Positions 51,906-64,000 of a stretch of 64,000 nucleotides of DNA are shown one piece after another; the stretch's first letter is position 1; each line of letters begins with the position of its first letter. Made by a program: the position numbers and the translations under genes. The stretch lies in NCBI GenBank assembly GCA_024305405.1, contig JAKNDB010000079.1, positions 1,804,501 to 1,868,500 of the forward strand, read 5' to 3'. This DNA comes from Dirofilaria immitis. Lineage: Eukaryota > Nematoda > Chromadorea > Rhabditida > Onchocercidae. The notes beneath the pieces were generated by a model, which was given only the letters and a program-made list of their open reading frames with translations, was not told the origin of the DNA and ran no database searches.

Positions 51906-54900
51906 ATGATTATCTCCCATCGACGACTTCAATACTTTTATATCATCCATTTTGCAAACTTATTTCTCCTTATATTACTTTACTCTGATACTACAATACG
52001 TATGCAGGTAACGATCACTTACCTCTATTTCTTTTAATTTTTAGTCTTCCATATCTTACTTTCTTAAACTGCTTGCTTTATCATATCTCTTCTCTCTAAT
52101 CCTTATCAATATTCCATTATTAGTTTCCTATTACGATAATTTTCTTAACTTTGATAATAAACAAGCGTAAATTACGTAAAACGTGTAAACACAATGTTTC
52201 CTAAATAGCATTATCAATTAGCCTATTCAAATTTTTGTAAAATATGTATCATAACAGTGACAATATCAGCTAATACTAGTAAAATATTAAACTTTTTCAA
52301 AGATGCTGAAATGCGACAAAAACAGATTAACGCATACTCGAACACGACGACAATCTACAGAAATGAAACGATCGATAGCGGAACAATTACGTCGATCTAA
52401 GCTATCATCAGTATCTTCTCGAATTCATAATCAATGGATTGGATACACTGGACAAGATACCATTATACCTGTAATTAAATTTTACCATATAAAACTGAAT
52501 GATAATAGTTAAAAGTTTAAAATATAAGAATTCAAAATTCAAAAATTCGAGAATTTAAAATGATTAAAGATTATTCAAAATTTTTTAGAAGATTGTTTTC
52601 GAATTATCCTGTAAACGTATTCATCGTCACTGTGCTGCAATTGGCCGTAAATTAATGGGGATCCAAGGCCACGCGGTCCACCAGGACCGCGAGGTATTAC
52701 TGGATTTTCTGGTACCGTGTTTTATGAATTTTTGAGCAAAAAAAAGCGAAAACCTTTACAAAACTAAAATGATGCCAATATCTTTTATAAATAAATTTAA
52801 TAAAATATTTAGTTGATTGGAAAAAGGAAAATTCTACAAAAAGAAATCAATGTAAAGATAATAATGATATGAAAATTGATAAGAAAGTTTTGTGTTTGAT
52901 AATTTATGTTCGATAATAATGATAATATTAAAATACTATATGTAAGTTATTCCTTCATTTTTTTTAGCAGAAAAATAGGAAAAAATTAATTGTTGAATAT
53001 TTTGCAGGGAAAAGTGGCCAACAGGGTAAAATTGGTCCAATTGGATTGATCGGTAATATCGGTGAGGAAGGAAAGGCAGGCATTAACGGTTAATGATATA
53101 AATTGAAGAAAAAAATTTTTTTAATTAAAAAAGTTTTCGAAGCTTTTTATAATTTTCAAGATATATTCTCAAGTTCGATCAATCGAATTACTTCTATTTC
53201 GAGAATTAAGTATATATACTTTAGATATTATTGATAAATTATAAATCTTATCTTTTCAATTTTAAATTACAAACTTTCATTATACAAATAGTTAGTTAAG
53301 TTTATTATTACTACTGTTAAGTGATAATAAATTGTTGAAATTATAGGCCGATGTAATTGCTCAATTTCGGACACTGTATTCGAACCATCTATTATTCAGG
53401 TATAAGATAAAATTATACCGATACTTGGTATTTGTCATTGAAGAAATAGAAGAAAGTCTTAAGTGAAAATGAGTGTTTTATTTCATTAGGAAATTCTTAT
53501 AAACAAAAAAAAATGAATTAAAGTCGAGAATTATTGAAATAAATATAAATTAAATATAGGAGAACAGAAATCAAAATATGCTTATAAATAAAATTATAAA
53601 AGAATTGAATTGATAATTAAATATTGACAGGTGATAACGAGTACAACTCCATCCATTATCAGTTCATCATATGTAGAAAAAATAGATTTATCGAAGTTAA
53701 CAACAGTGGAGAAAATTACAACAAGAATCATGAAAAAACCAACAGTAGCTTCTGAATTCATTTCACCAACATTAACTTTACCAGGTTGATATTATAAAAT
53801 TCTTTGCGAAATAATCTAACAATAGATTTTGAGCTTATAGTACCATGATAATTTCTTTCATTTTTAATTCACAATATATTGGCATTTTTCTTTTTCTGGT
53901 CAATTTATTTACTGAACTCTTAGCATTTGACCAATGAAATAAAATATATATCTTACTGATAAAGTTTTTTAGAAGTATTATCATGTAGAAGTGATTAGAG
54001 AGAAAGTTATCATAATTAAATTATGCATGGGAAAAGATTTCATATATTTTAGGTGTAACGACAATAATAAGTTTCATTAGCGATATAACAACAGTTAAGC
54101 CATACGATGGTCCACCAACACTTGGTTATAACAGACGAGGTCTGAAATACAATAATTTACTGGGCCAAGAAAAATTTTGTAGAATTCCTAACAACACTGT
54201 TAAATTAAGAAATATTGAGCCTAGAAGTATTTAAAAAATTTTAACTAATAATTTTTGAAAATTTTGCAAGAAAAAAAAAAAGAAGCCAAGTATATTTAGC
54301 TTTCTCTTCCATAACATTTTTATCATTTATCTTTTCTAAAATAAATTGAAATTATCATTTATTAATTTCATCCTCCTTTTATGTTTGAAATAATTTTTAA
54401 TTTATAATTCTTTTATAGTTTGTCTTTTGGATGCTGTCGGTATTCCGGTACTTCATGCTGAATCACAATATAGTGCCGTTGGATCATGGATGCGTGATAA
54501 TTCACCTTATAATGATGAAATGGCAGAACGACGATGGGTAACAGATGATTATGCATCACCGGTACTTTATGAATATGAAAATGAAAGGCAACTAATGAAT
54601 AAGAAGCAAAAAATCAAGTAATGATATTAAGTTCTATTCTATTTGAATTTACGTATCGATTAAATTAATTTATCATTCATATCAATAATTGCTTATTAAC
54701 ATATTGCTAGTAATTATCATTTGTAGATTCTTCTAAAACATCATATGCATATTTTCGAGAAATATGAAAAAGAGCTTATGATTAGATAATTTTGATTTCT
54801 CGATGAAAAAATCATATACTATTTTAATCGTTAACATTCGTATACTGCTGTTATAATTTGATAATTTATACTTAGGAATTGTAAATTGATAATAATTATA

Positions 54901-56806
54901 CAGCATTTTTAGCATTTATTGTAATTTAAAATTGATCTACAAATTTATGATATTTAGATATTATATCGATTATTTGGCATCCGGTACAGGTAATATCATT
55001 TATAATGGTTCATATTATTATCATCGACATAGTTCAAGTATGCTTGTTAAATATGACTTAGAATCGACTGATCAGATACAAATGGATTTGGGTGATATTT
55101 CATATTTAGATTGTATCAGGAAGCAAGATCATACATTTGAGGTATGCTTATTTTAATAATCAAACTAATAAATGATATTAATTCAATATTTATTTTGCGA
55201 TAACCTTTGACATTTAGACATATCTAAAATTTCTTTCGAAACATCGAATAAATATTCGAATAGAAAGGTATAAAGATGAAGTAGAAAGCCTTGTTGATTT
55301 GTTATAAATAATTTGATTAAAAAAAAATATTAATCAATAAAGTTACGTTTTCGTTAGCATAGCGACATTAAAGAACAGTAGATTGATAAAATTGATTCGT
55401 TGATAAATTTCTCTTTGCTCTTTCCTCCAAATTAAAAATATTTACTGTTTTCTAAATATTTGGCAAATCATCAAATTCATTTATATCATTCATTCAATTG
55501 ATCAACAATTATCGATTCATACTATTATTATTATTATTCAAATCATTATTGATATCAGTTTAAAGAATTGTAATGAAACTGATCGTGACGTATGGTTATA
55601 TAATCGTCCTCATAATTACGTCGATTATTCGGCTGATGAAAATGGACTTTGGGCAATTTATGTACGATCTGGTATGCAACATATTACTGTCAGTAAAATT
55701 AAACCAGTAAGTATATTATTGTATTAAATTTATGGCCATTTCTTTTGGCTACTTTTTCTTCTTATACTTTGTCTTTAATTATGATTTTATTCTATTCGTT
55801 CTTCTCGATTCATCGATAAGCAATGATAACTAATTCTCGATAATGCATAACATTTAGTATGGAAATTTTCTTCTCTCTAGTTTCTATCATTATTAGTTTT
55901 ATATAGAGATTAATTTAAAAATTCTTGAGTACTAGAAGATTCAAACTCTTAACTTTATCATTTTAGCATTCTTCCTTATCATTTAACTATCTCTTCGATT
56001 CTAATTTTTATTCTAATTTCCCTATCATATCATCTTTTATTACTTAAAAAAATTAGAGATGCGTATTTATATCATAATAGTTGCTATATGAAAATTCTCC
56101 TTTTTATATCCTGAATTTAATTAGAATTGCAATTTCAGGATATGCATGTAGTTCAAACATGGGATATTTATGAACTAAACGCAACAGGTATAGCTGAAAC
56201 ATTCATTATGTGTGGAATATTATATGGTTTAAAAAGTGTTACAGATCGTGATACTGTTATCAATTTTGCCTATGATTTATTTAGGTAATTTAATTTATTA
56301 ATTTAACTGAAATGAATTAGGAAAAAGAAATTGATGGCACATTTTTATCTATTTATCGATCATTGATAATGAGCAATCAAAATTTATAATGAGCAATCGA
56401 TAGATGAATAGATATTTACTTAACAAGTGATGATATCTTACAGTTATTACTATCAACAGATACAAATAAGATAAAAGTAAAACTATTCTATTCCAGTTTC
56501 AATTTCAACAGGTACAGATAAGATTAAAGCAAAACTATTCTATTCTATTCAAATTTTGTTTTAGTTTTTTTTTTTTTTTTTAATAAGAATAATATAAATG
56601 AGATAGAAAGATTAAAAGAAATTTTGTTTAGAAATGAAACAATAGATGTAAATGTCAAATGGTATAATCCATATGGTGGTATGACAATGTTACATTATAA
56701 TCCAGTTGATGGACGTTTGTATTTCTTCGATTCTAAACGATTATTAAGTGTAAATGTTCGTGTCGAAGGTCAAATTGATCAGTTCAAATTTTCTGATTTT
56801 GATTAA
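51906..56806 (+). CDS. unc-122: Colmedin: collagen and olfactomedin-domain type II membrane protein
   Basis: Colmedins (C. elegans UNC-122 and COF-2) are type II membrane or secreted proteins; UNC-122 acts at the neuromuscular junction (family knowledge). Exons: 51906-52007, 52303-52470, 52589-52711, 53008-53088, 53347-53399, 53631-53784, 54053-54226, 54419-54617, 54958-55141, 55566-55706, 56139-56284 and 56632-56806 (about 566 residues). The first exon gives a basic start and a hydrophobic signal anchor (HRRLQYFYIIHFANLFLLIL). A Cys-bearing linker (CKRIHRHC) follows. Then come about 13 G-X-Y triplets (GPRGPPGPRGITGFSG onward), a Thr/Ser-rich stalk, and a complete olfactomedin domain with AVGSWMRD, LYEYEN, YYYHRHSSSMLVKYDL, VDYSADENGLWAIYV and MLHYNPVDGRLYFFD. 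One C is missing in exon 52589-52711 (CAAGGCCACGCGG), which breaks the first Gly-Pro triplet. UNC-122 and COF-2 cannot be separated by eye. Confidence 0.9.
56455..56546. repeat. Tandem duplication in the last colmedin intron
   Basis: Two blocks of about 40 bp, starting AACAGATACAAATAAGAT and AACAGGTACAGATAAGAT and both ending AAAACTATTCTATTC, lie about 50 bp apart. Confidence 0.75.
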
Positions 56807-57106
56807 TTAATAATTTATGTATATTTTTGTAAAATATCAATCTATAATGTGTCCATTTCTCTCATTTATTATTTGAATCAAGAATAGAATAGAATATACA
56901 TTACAAGTATTATCAATAATTATCATATTGGAAAAGAAAAAAATAGGAATAGCTAACGATCGTAATTTGTTAGACATTTTTCTTCATCATATTCTAATAT
57001 GAAATTGAATATCTTGTTTGATATCAAAAGTTTTTATCATTAATTTCAATGTAAGTTTTATACTTCAATTATATGCATAAAATGAGATAGCAATTTAGAT
57101 AAATTA

Positions 57107-57236
57107 ATGAATCACTCGAGAAATCACTTTCATATTTGATCAGTATTAATAGATTACTCGAGAAATCTTTATATTTGATTCAGTGCTAATGGATTTCTCG
57201 ACAAATCATTCTCATATTTAATTCGGTGCTAATGTA
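57107..57236. repeat. Tandem repeat of about 45-50 bp, three copies
   Basis: Each unit contains CTCGA(G/C)AAATC, then CATATTTGAT or a variant, then a variant of CAGTGCTAAT. Confidence 0.75.
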
Positions 57237-59059
57237 AAATTACAAACAGCAATATTCATCTAATCAATTGATAGTGATGTTTATAAACAAAACTGATATT
57301 GATATTTAAATGTCGAGATTTTTCGAAAGAAAGCAAATTTATTATGTATAAATTGTTGTACTATTCTTATGAGAAATAATTGCTTCTTTTATTGTATGAA
57401 TTAGAATTCCTATTTGAAAATTTTAAAGAAAGTGAATGGAAGAAAAGTTTTCAAAAATAATATTTAAATTTTGCAAAAAAGACTTTGGAAAATGTCGAGA
57501 AGGCTAAAGATAAAGATAAATTTATCGAGGCATATTATTAATTGATAAGATAATTATCAGAAATATTATTGATAGTATTCAAATTATTTTTTCTTTTTAG
57601 ATACTATGCTAATTGTATGATGAATTTCAATGAAGATAATCTTATGTTAACTTAAAATAGCAAACAAATTATTAATTGTTTCGTCTGTTATCTTCTTGTC
57701 TTTCATTTTTTCAATGATTGATTTATCCGATCTATGGTATGATATCATTTTCATTAATTATATGATGATAAGATAAGATATTTTAAGAATTTTAGGAAAA
57801 GAAGATTGGCATAAAATTGTTTGATCGAAAATACTAAAATTTCATTTTCGTTAATGTTAAGAATCTTTTTTTTTAGCTTCATAGCATTTGACAAATTTAA
57901 TTTCAAATTTAACTTTGGCCTTTAATTTTCATTGCTTATTTCCTTTGATACTTCATGTTTAATAATTTTTTTTCTTGATAGTCTTTCATAAAATGAAATT
58001 AGAGAAATTATAAATTTCATTTGATATATTTTAATAAAGAATTTGAATTGAAAATTGAATTAATCTACAATTCGATTCCAAGATTTATCATTTTTTATTT
58101 TGATTATCATTAAATCGTTGAAAGATGAATGATATGAATTGATGCTAAAATGAAGTAATATAGTTAGTAATAAGTTATTAAATTATAATTATTCATATCA
58201 CACAGAATTTTATATAAGAATTCAAATTTTCTATTACTAATTATCAATAAATAATAAATGTAATTTTTGATGAATATATAATATTAATTTAATATTCTTT
58301 TCTTTATAATTTAAGTTCTCCGGATACAATGATAGAATAATAAGATAATAGGATATTTTCTTGAGAATAGGATATTTTCTCGAGATTCTTTTTTTATTTG
58401 ATAATTAAAATGAAATGCAAAGAATTATAAATTTCAATTTAACATGATTTTTTTTGATAGAAGAACAAAGTATGAATTGCGAACATTAGATGACAATTTC
58501 TTTCGCTTAAAAATTGAAAATTAAGGGTCAATGTACAAGGAAGGGGTCATGAAGAGAAAAATAAATTCTTCTGCCGATTACGCGAATAAATTTGCAGAAA
58601 CAGAAATATTAAATGGAAGAAATTCCAACGACTTGTTTAAATGATTCCTCTCTGATATTCGCATCGTTTTCAAAATTTTTAATCATTCCATTTCCAAGTT
58701 CAAAAAATCAAAGTTTTTTTCTATTAAAATTACATCCTAAAATACAATTAATAATTTAGTATGATAATTCATTGCTGTGATCGATTTGAAATTTGCTGTT
58801 TAGTTGCAAATAATTGCAATCTCTGATAAGATCATCATTTATTGTTTTGTATTAATTTTTAATCACATTTTATTATACTTCATGAAGTTGAGCCCTTCTA
58901 ATTTTCAAATTCCTTTAATACACAGTGTCTAGTTTCAATAATCTCGATCATCCAGTTCGAGAAGAAAAATAAATTTCAATTTATTCCCAAAATTTCAAAG
59001 GCATTTTTGCAGCATCGTAAAATCTAATAAGTAACTTTTTCGCTGAGCTGAAAATAAAG

Positions 59060-59240
59060 GATTTCTCATTGAATAGATTCCAAGTTGCTTCTTCCTGGAT
59101 AGATTGTTGTGATTTTTCATCGATAAATTCTAAACGTCTTTTCATTGGATGGATTCCTGAGATTTCTAATCAATAGATTCTGAGAGTTTTCACTGGATAG
59201 ATCCTAGGGATTCTCGTTGTATAGATTCCCGAGAAGAGTG
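59060..59240. repeat. Degenerate tandem repeat, about 34-bp unit
   Basis: Five or so units built on TGGATAGATTC followed by a GAGATTCT-like block and a TCATTG or TCGTTG link. Strongly diverged. Confidence 0.65.
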
Positions 59241-60208
59241 AGCTTATCAAAGATATTGTAGTAATTGCTATGAGCATTGAGGACATTTCTCACCTTTACT
59301 GTTTTCAATAATTAATTGTACTAATTCACCAGCTGATTAGATTTCAAATTCAAAAGTCTTGAGATCTGTCATTGTTCTATTATAATTTCGAGAATTATTA
59401 GTAAAATTGTTTTTCTGCTCATATCTTTCATTCCATTTATTGATTTATTCATCAATAAATAATTTCAAATTCTAATAACTTATAAATATCATTTAAAATG
59501 TTATTTTTCAAATATAAAAATTCTCAATTTATTAATAAAAATTTTGTTCGAAATAAATTATTTAATTTATAAAAATTTATTTGAAATTATTTTCATTTCT
59601 TAGAATAATTAAATTGTCTTCTTTTTAACAATTTATTATTATATCATTGATATTCTGTTTTTTTATTTTATTTTCTTTTTTCTAATTCTTTTAATTTCAT
59701 TCTAATTAATTTCCTATTTAAATATTTAATTAATTTTTTGTTTTTAAAAGAATCACGCAGCAAAATTGAGGATAAGATAGAAAGATAAACGTATGCTAGA
59801 AATTTTTGACAAGAATATATTCGAAAGAAAACTCAGGAAACTTCATTGGGAGATATCTGCAACGTTGGGACATACCTTCCCTTAAATTTAAATTTAAAAT
59901 TTAAATGTCCGAGCCATGTTTTCCTCCGAGAGATTTTCCCAATTGATGTATCAAAAAGTATGGAGACTTAGTTAGTGCTTAACTCGTCTTATGTTGAAAT
60001 CGTGATTTGGTGGTTTTGGTATGGGTGATCTGGAAGTTCGGGAACTAATTCTAGGATTTTATTGAAAATTATACAAATCGCTATAAACGTTTTTTTGGTA
60101 CTATTCTGAATTTAGAAGTTGTAATGTCATTAGTTACAGAGTTGTAGCATTGTTGTTTTGCAGAGTAGCATTGTTGTTCGAGTGTGAAGTAACTGTCTTT
60201 TCTGAAAG

Positions 60209-63200
60209 ATGGCCTTCACACAACAGGTTAGTTGATTGACTTATTTACTTCTTTCTTCCGTACACAGATTATCTGACATTAATAATATTGCAATATTTGA
60301 GGCTTCGATTCGAAAGTTTGCATGTATTCTTGATAAGATTAAGATTGGCTTTCAATTAGCCAAGTTCGAGAAGATTGGTAGAATGAACTTGTAAACAAAC
60401 TATAAAAATTTGTTGTCATCATTGATCGTTTTTTTGATCATTGGCATTATCATTTGTGCAAGATTCTTTCCCTTCCATGCTGATCCAATAACTGTCAATT
60501 ATATTGAAATGATATTTTATCGGACTTCATTCTAATATGATCAAATCGCTATATATTAGTAGATAATCCTTTTGATCCGAGAAATTTATTAAATAGCGAT
60601 ATTTTAGATTGAAAACATAGCATGCATAGGTGCTGGATATGTTGGTGGACCAACATGTGCTATGATCGCTTATAAATGTCCAGAGATATGCGTAACTGTT
60701 GTAGATATGAATGCGGAAAAGATCGAACAGTGGAATTCGGATCAATTACCGATTTTTGAAGTACCAAATCTTTTTTATTATTAATTTTATCATTTTTTCC
60801 AACACTTTTCAAATGATGTATTGAGCTATGTTCTGTTTTTCTGACTTTCAGAATAAAATTACATTTCAAAATTTTACTATTATATTATTTATAAATGTTC
60901 TTTGTAGCCAGATCTTGATGAAATTGTGAAATCATGCCGCGGAAGGAATCTCTTTTTCTCCAATGATATATCATCAGCAATACGAAATGCACAACTAATT
61001 TTCATGTCCGTTAATACACCGACGAAAACATATGGAAAAGGAAAAGTCAGCATCGAATTTATGCAAAAATTTAGCTTCCGTCTGAACAATCAGTGAAGTT
61101 CCTTAGCAATGTTGACAACGGTCTTAATGAGGAACAGCGTCTTAATGAGAAATAGCTAAAATTTTGCGTAAATTTGATGCTCACTTTTCCTTTTCCATAT
61201 GTTGCTAAGAAACTTCACTGATTGCGGAAGTTCTTTTACATTTTGTTATGCCATAGTTGTTTTTGCAAAGTATGAGAAATTCTTTTTTTTCCAATATATC
61301 TAAGAAAATAAAACTTATATAATAGTAGAAAAGTATGAATATTTAAAGGTGATAAATTGATATGCGCTATATAAGTAAAAATAAAACATAGAAGATTAAA
61401 TTTCTCATCTTTTGATATAATTTGAAAGATTGTCAGTTCTAGGGTATGGCACCTGATCTAAAATATGTGGAGTCTGTTTCACGAGCTATAGCAGAGTATT
61501 CTTGTGGTCCAAAAATTGTTGTTGAAAAAGCACGGTGCCTGTAAAAGCAGCTGAAAGCATTAGCGCCATATTGAATGAAGCACAGAAGAAAAATCCTCAG
61601 CTTTTGTTCCAAGTAGCAGAATATTTTAATTGTTTTGACTGAAGAATATTATTATAAAATGGGAAGGAAACGAGTTGGCTAGTGAATTAGCATATCCAAA
61701 ATTTTTTCTGAAATTTTTGTTTTCACTCTGAAGGAATAGCCATTGTCTCTTCTCTCCTTTTTACAATACTGCTTCGATTTCTCATCTAGATTCATATTAA
61801 TCTTAAAATTTCAGGTTTTGTCGAATCCAGAATTTCTATCAGAAGGAACAGCAATAAACGATTTAGCAAATCCAGATCGTGTTTTGATAGGTGGAGAGAG
61901 TTCTCCAGATGGTTTGGCAGCTATGGCTCAACTAATACAAATTTACGAGCACTGGGTACCACGAGAGAAAATTATAACTACTAATACTTGGTCTTCAGAG
62001 CTGTCAAAACTGGCCAGTACTTTTTTACATTTTCGAATTAATTAATTTTTCAGGATAATAAGAAATGAATTGTTTTTCAAGACTTTTAAAGCATGAACCA
62101 TCAAATCTCCCATTTTTGAGCAATTTTGGTTTACAAAATACTATCATATTTTATTCAGAATGTATGCTTATCGATAATTTTAACTAGTGCTTAGTTATTA
62201 GTTAATTAGATGTTATTCATTTTCGTTTTTAGGCTGCGAATGCATTCCTTGCTCAACGAATTTCAAGCATAAATGCAATATCTGCTATCTGTGAAGCAAC
62301 CGGTGCAGATATACGCGAAGTTTCTTATGCAATTGGTCGAGATACTCGTATTGGAGATCAATTTCTTCAAGCTAGTGTTGGTTAGTTAACTAAAAGTTTA
62401 GTGCAAGATAATTGAAAGGAAAAAATTACTGCTTTTTTTCTAGTTGTAAAAAATAAATTTTCTAGGCTTTGGAGGTAGCTGTTTTCAAAAGGATGTTTTA
62501 AGCCTTGTTTATCTCGCCGGATCCCTGAATTTGCATCAAGTAGCTGATTATTGGTTGCAAGTAAATTGAACAGAAAAATTCTTTTTTGAATATCTGATAA
62601 ATACAAACATGAAGAAGATAAAATGATGAATATAAGGTTCCATATGACTTTTTCTGTTTCTTAAGTTTCTGAATTAATTAGAATATCAAATTTCCGGATC
62701 GAATTCTAAAATTCCAAAATCTTCCTTAGTTTCCATGCATATTTAAAAAATTTAACTAGTAAGCTATAGAGTTGGGAAATGAATCTAAAAAATGCTATTC
62801 GTAGGTTGTTGAAATCAATAATTGGCAAAGGAGACGTTTTGCTGATAAAATTATCTCTGAAATGTTTAATACGGTATCAAATAAGAGAATTGCGATATTT
62901 GGTTTTGCGTTTAAGAAAAATACTGCTGACACAAGGTTTTTACATTCAGTTACATATAAAACATTCAAGTTCAATGATCTGTGTATTGTCATTATAGTTA
63001 CATAAAAAGAAAAAGTGTTATACTGTGAGGCGCAGAACTTCATTTAATATTTTATTATGTTTCAGTATACCTTCTTAGGTGTTTGAAGGTTTTTTGTCAG
63101 CAACTATTTATAGAATATTGATATATCACCTAATGTTGAAATGAAGCTGAATTATTTCACTTACTTATATGATTTGGTAATTCTATTTTAAATTTAATTG

Positions 63201-63745
63201 ATTTTCTTAGAGAATCCTCAGCCATTCATATAGTGAAATATTTGCTTGATGAAGATGCTAGACTGGTTATATACGATCCAAAGGTACCAGAATCGCAAAT
63301 GCGTTATGAATTATATCAGATTTCTTCGAAAGAAGCTGGTATATACGATATGCTTTTGTTGCTCCTATTTAGTTCCTCATTTTTGCAATTTATTTCATGC
63401 AAGGAAATGATTTTCTCACTAGCCTACAAATGTTATTTTGTTCATCACTGATAGATGGCCTTCAATTTTATGATTTCTTTTTGAAGAAGAGTATAATTGG
63501 GAGAAATAATATTAACGTGAACCCGATATCACATTTTAATATATTATTTTAAGGAATTATTTTTGTATCGGAATGGCAAAACCATTATATAAAAGTAACT
63601 TAATATTAAAGAAAATAAAAAGGAAAATTATATAATAATGACTTTTCTTTCAGTTGACAAACTGTTCACATTCTCAAAAGATCCATATGAAGCAGCAATG
63701 AATTCACATGCCATAGTTGTGCTCACTGAATGGGACGAGTTCAAA
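60209..63745 (+). CDS. sqv-4: UDP-glucose 6-dehydrogenase, 3' end outside the window
   Basis: Cytosolic NAD-dependent enzyme that oxidises UDP-glucose to UDP-glucuronate for glycosaminoglycan synthesis; the C. elegans orthologue is SQV-4. Ten in-window exons encode about 424 residues: 60209-60226, 60608-60760, 60908-61045, 61443-61612, 61815-62012, 62233-62380, 62466-62560, 62805-62935, 63211-63338 and 63654-63745. Landmarks are [12 protein letters not shown] (NAD fold), [18 protein letters not shown] before the broken STVPVK motif, [13 protein letters not shown], catalytic Cys in [18 protein letters not shown] and VVLTEWDEF. Oddities: exon 61443-61612 lacks one A (GAAAAAGCACGG), breaking the frame; the donor after 62012 reads GCCAGT instead of GT; the usual EPGL reads EPDL at an exon junction; and exon 3 ends inside an inverted repeat. 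The last C-terminal segment (about 10%) lies beyond 64000. Confidence 0.94.
61029..61230. repeat. Interleaved inverted repeats X-Y-X'-Y' over a splice donor
   Basis: X (61029-61076) pairs with X' (61154-61201) at 44 of 48 positions. Y (61075-61109) pairs with Y' (61202-61230) at 28 of 29 positions, ignoring a six-base insertion at 61081-61086. X includes the last 17 bases of exon 3 and the GT donor at 61046. The spacer holds two copies of GTCTTAATGAG (61121 and 61139). Confidence 0.9.
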
Positions 63746-64000
63746 GTAAATTTTCTTTTTCTTTTCTATGATAAAAAGAAGTTATTCGGCCTTCCAATCC
63801 AATAGTTTTTTCTTTTTCTTTTTTGGCTTGCCTATCATTCTTTATTATTTACCGTTTCTATAAACTCCTTTGTAACGATATTATAGAATATCATATTGAA
63901 TGCTATTTGATCGAAAATTGCTTGCTGCCATTAATTTGCATGGTTTTTGAAAGAAAAAATTTCTCTGTAAATATTTCAAATATCAAGCAGCGTATTGTAT

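Larger units (their letters stand above)
56807..60208. other. Intergenic region, colmedin to UDP-glucose dehydrogenase
   Basis: Two same-strand genes are separated by 3.4 kb. Tandem repeats occur at 57107-57236 and 59060-59240; the rest is AT-rich with no exon or RNA gene seen. The promoter of the downstream gene should lie near 59800-60200, where composition is more balanced, but no motif could be assigned. Confidence 0.5.

Noticed and set aside
22131..63745. Programmed frameshifting or insertional RNA editing to explain the broken frames
   Set aside because: No precedent in nematode nuclear genes, no shared slippery motif, and deletions concentrate in homopolymers, which fits sequencing error better.

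Overview
The window is nuclear DNA of a nematode, most likely a filarial (Onchocercidae) worm. It is strongly AT-rich. Genes are cut into many short exons (about 50-300 bp) by AT-rich GT-AG introns, several first exons follow a spliced-leader-like acceptor, and the gene set is metazoan. One intron carries an open fragment of a Rickettsiales-type (Wolbachia-like) rpsD gene, which fits a lineage that hosts or hosted Wolbachia.

Layout. Minus strand, read right to left: a GPI-anchored-type acetylcholinesterase (37093-31561); mitochondrial-type prolyl-tRNA synthetase (30223-26699) with the rpsD fragment in an intron; tRNA m1G37 methyltransferase TRMT5/Trm5 (25860-22131); a DMAC2/ATP5S-family mitochondrial protein (20931-18920); and a DLK-1-class MAP3K (about 13650-2571). 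Plus strand: a colmedin (collagen plus olfactomedin, UNC-122/COF-2 type; 51906-56806) and UDP-glucose 6-dehydrogenase (60209 to beyond the right edge). The 37.1-51.9 kb stretch is a gene-poor, repeat-rich desert.

Functional threads. Three successive minus-strand genes are linked to mitochondria, and two of them act on tRNA(Pro): Trm5 makes m1G37 and ProRS charges that tRNA. DLK-1, acetylcholinesterase and colmedin all belong to neuromuscular or presynaptic biology. UDP-glucose dehydrogenase supplies UDP-glucuronate for glycosaminoglycans.

Quality warning. Five of the seven genes read cleanly only if single missing bases are allowed, 12 in coding exons plus one or two at splice sites, mostly in A/T runs. 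The catalytic residues are otherwise intact and no base insertions or substitution stops were seen. This pattern points to deletion errors in the consensus rather than decay, though it cannot be proved from sequence alone. The dlk-1 and DMAC2 genes need no such correction.

The most unusual structures are the rpsD insertion, an interleaved (X-Y-X'-Y') inverted repeat covering the exon 3 splice donor of the UDP-glucose dehydrogenase gene, and a perfect 20-bp hairpin inside the dlk-1 kinase-domain intron. All exon boundaries were derived by eye from splice signals and phase.
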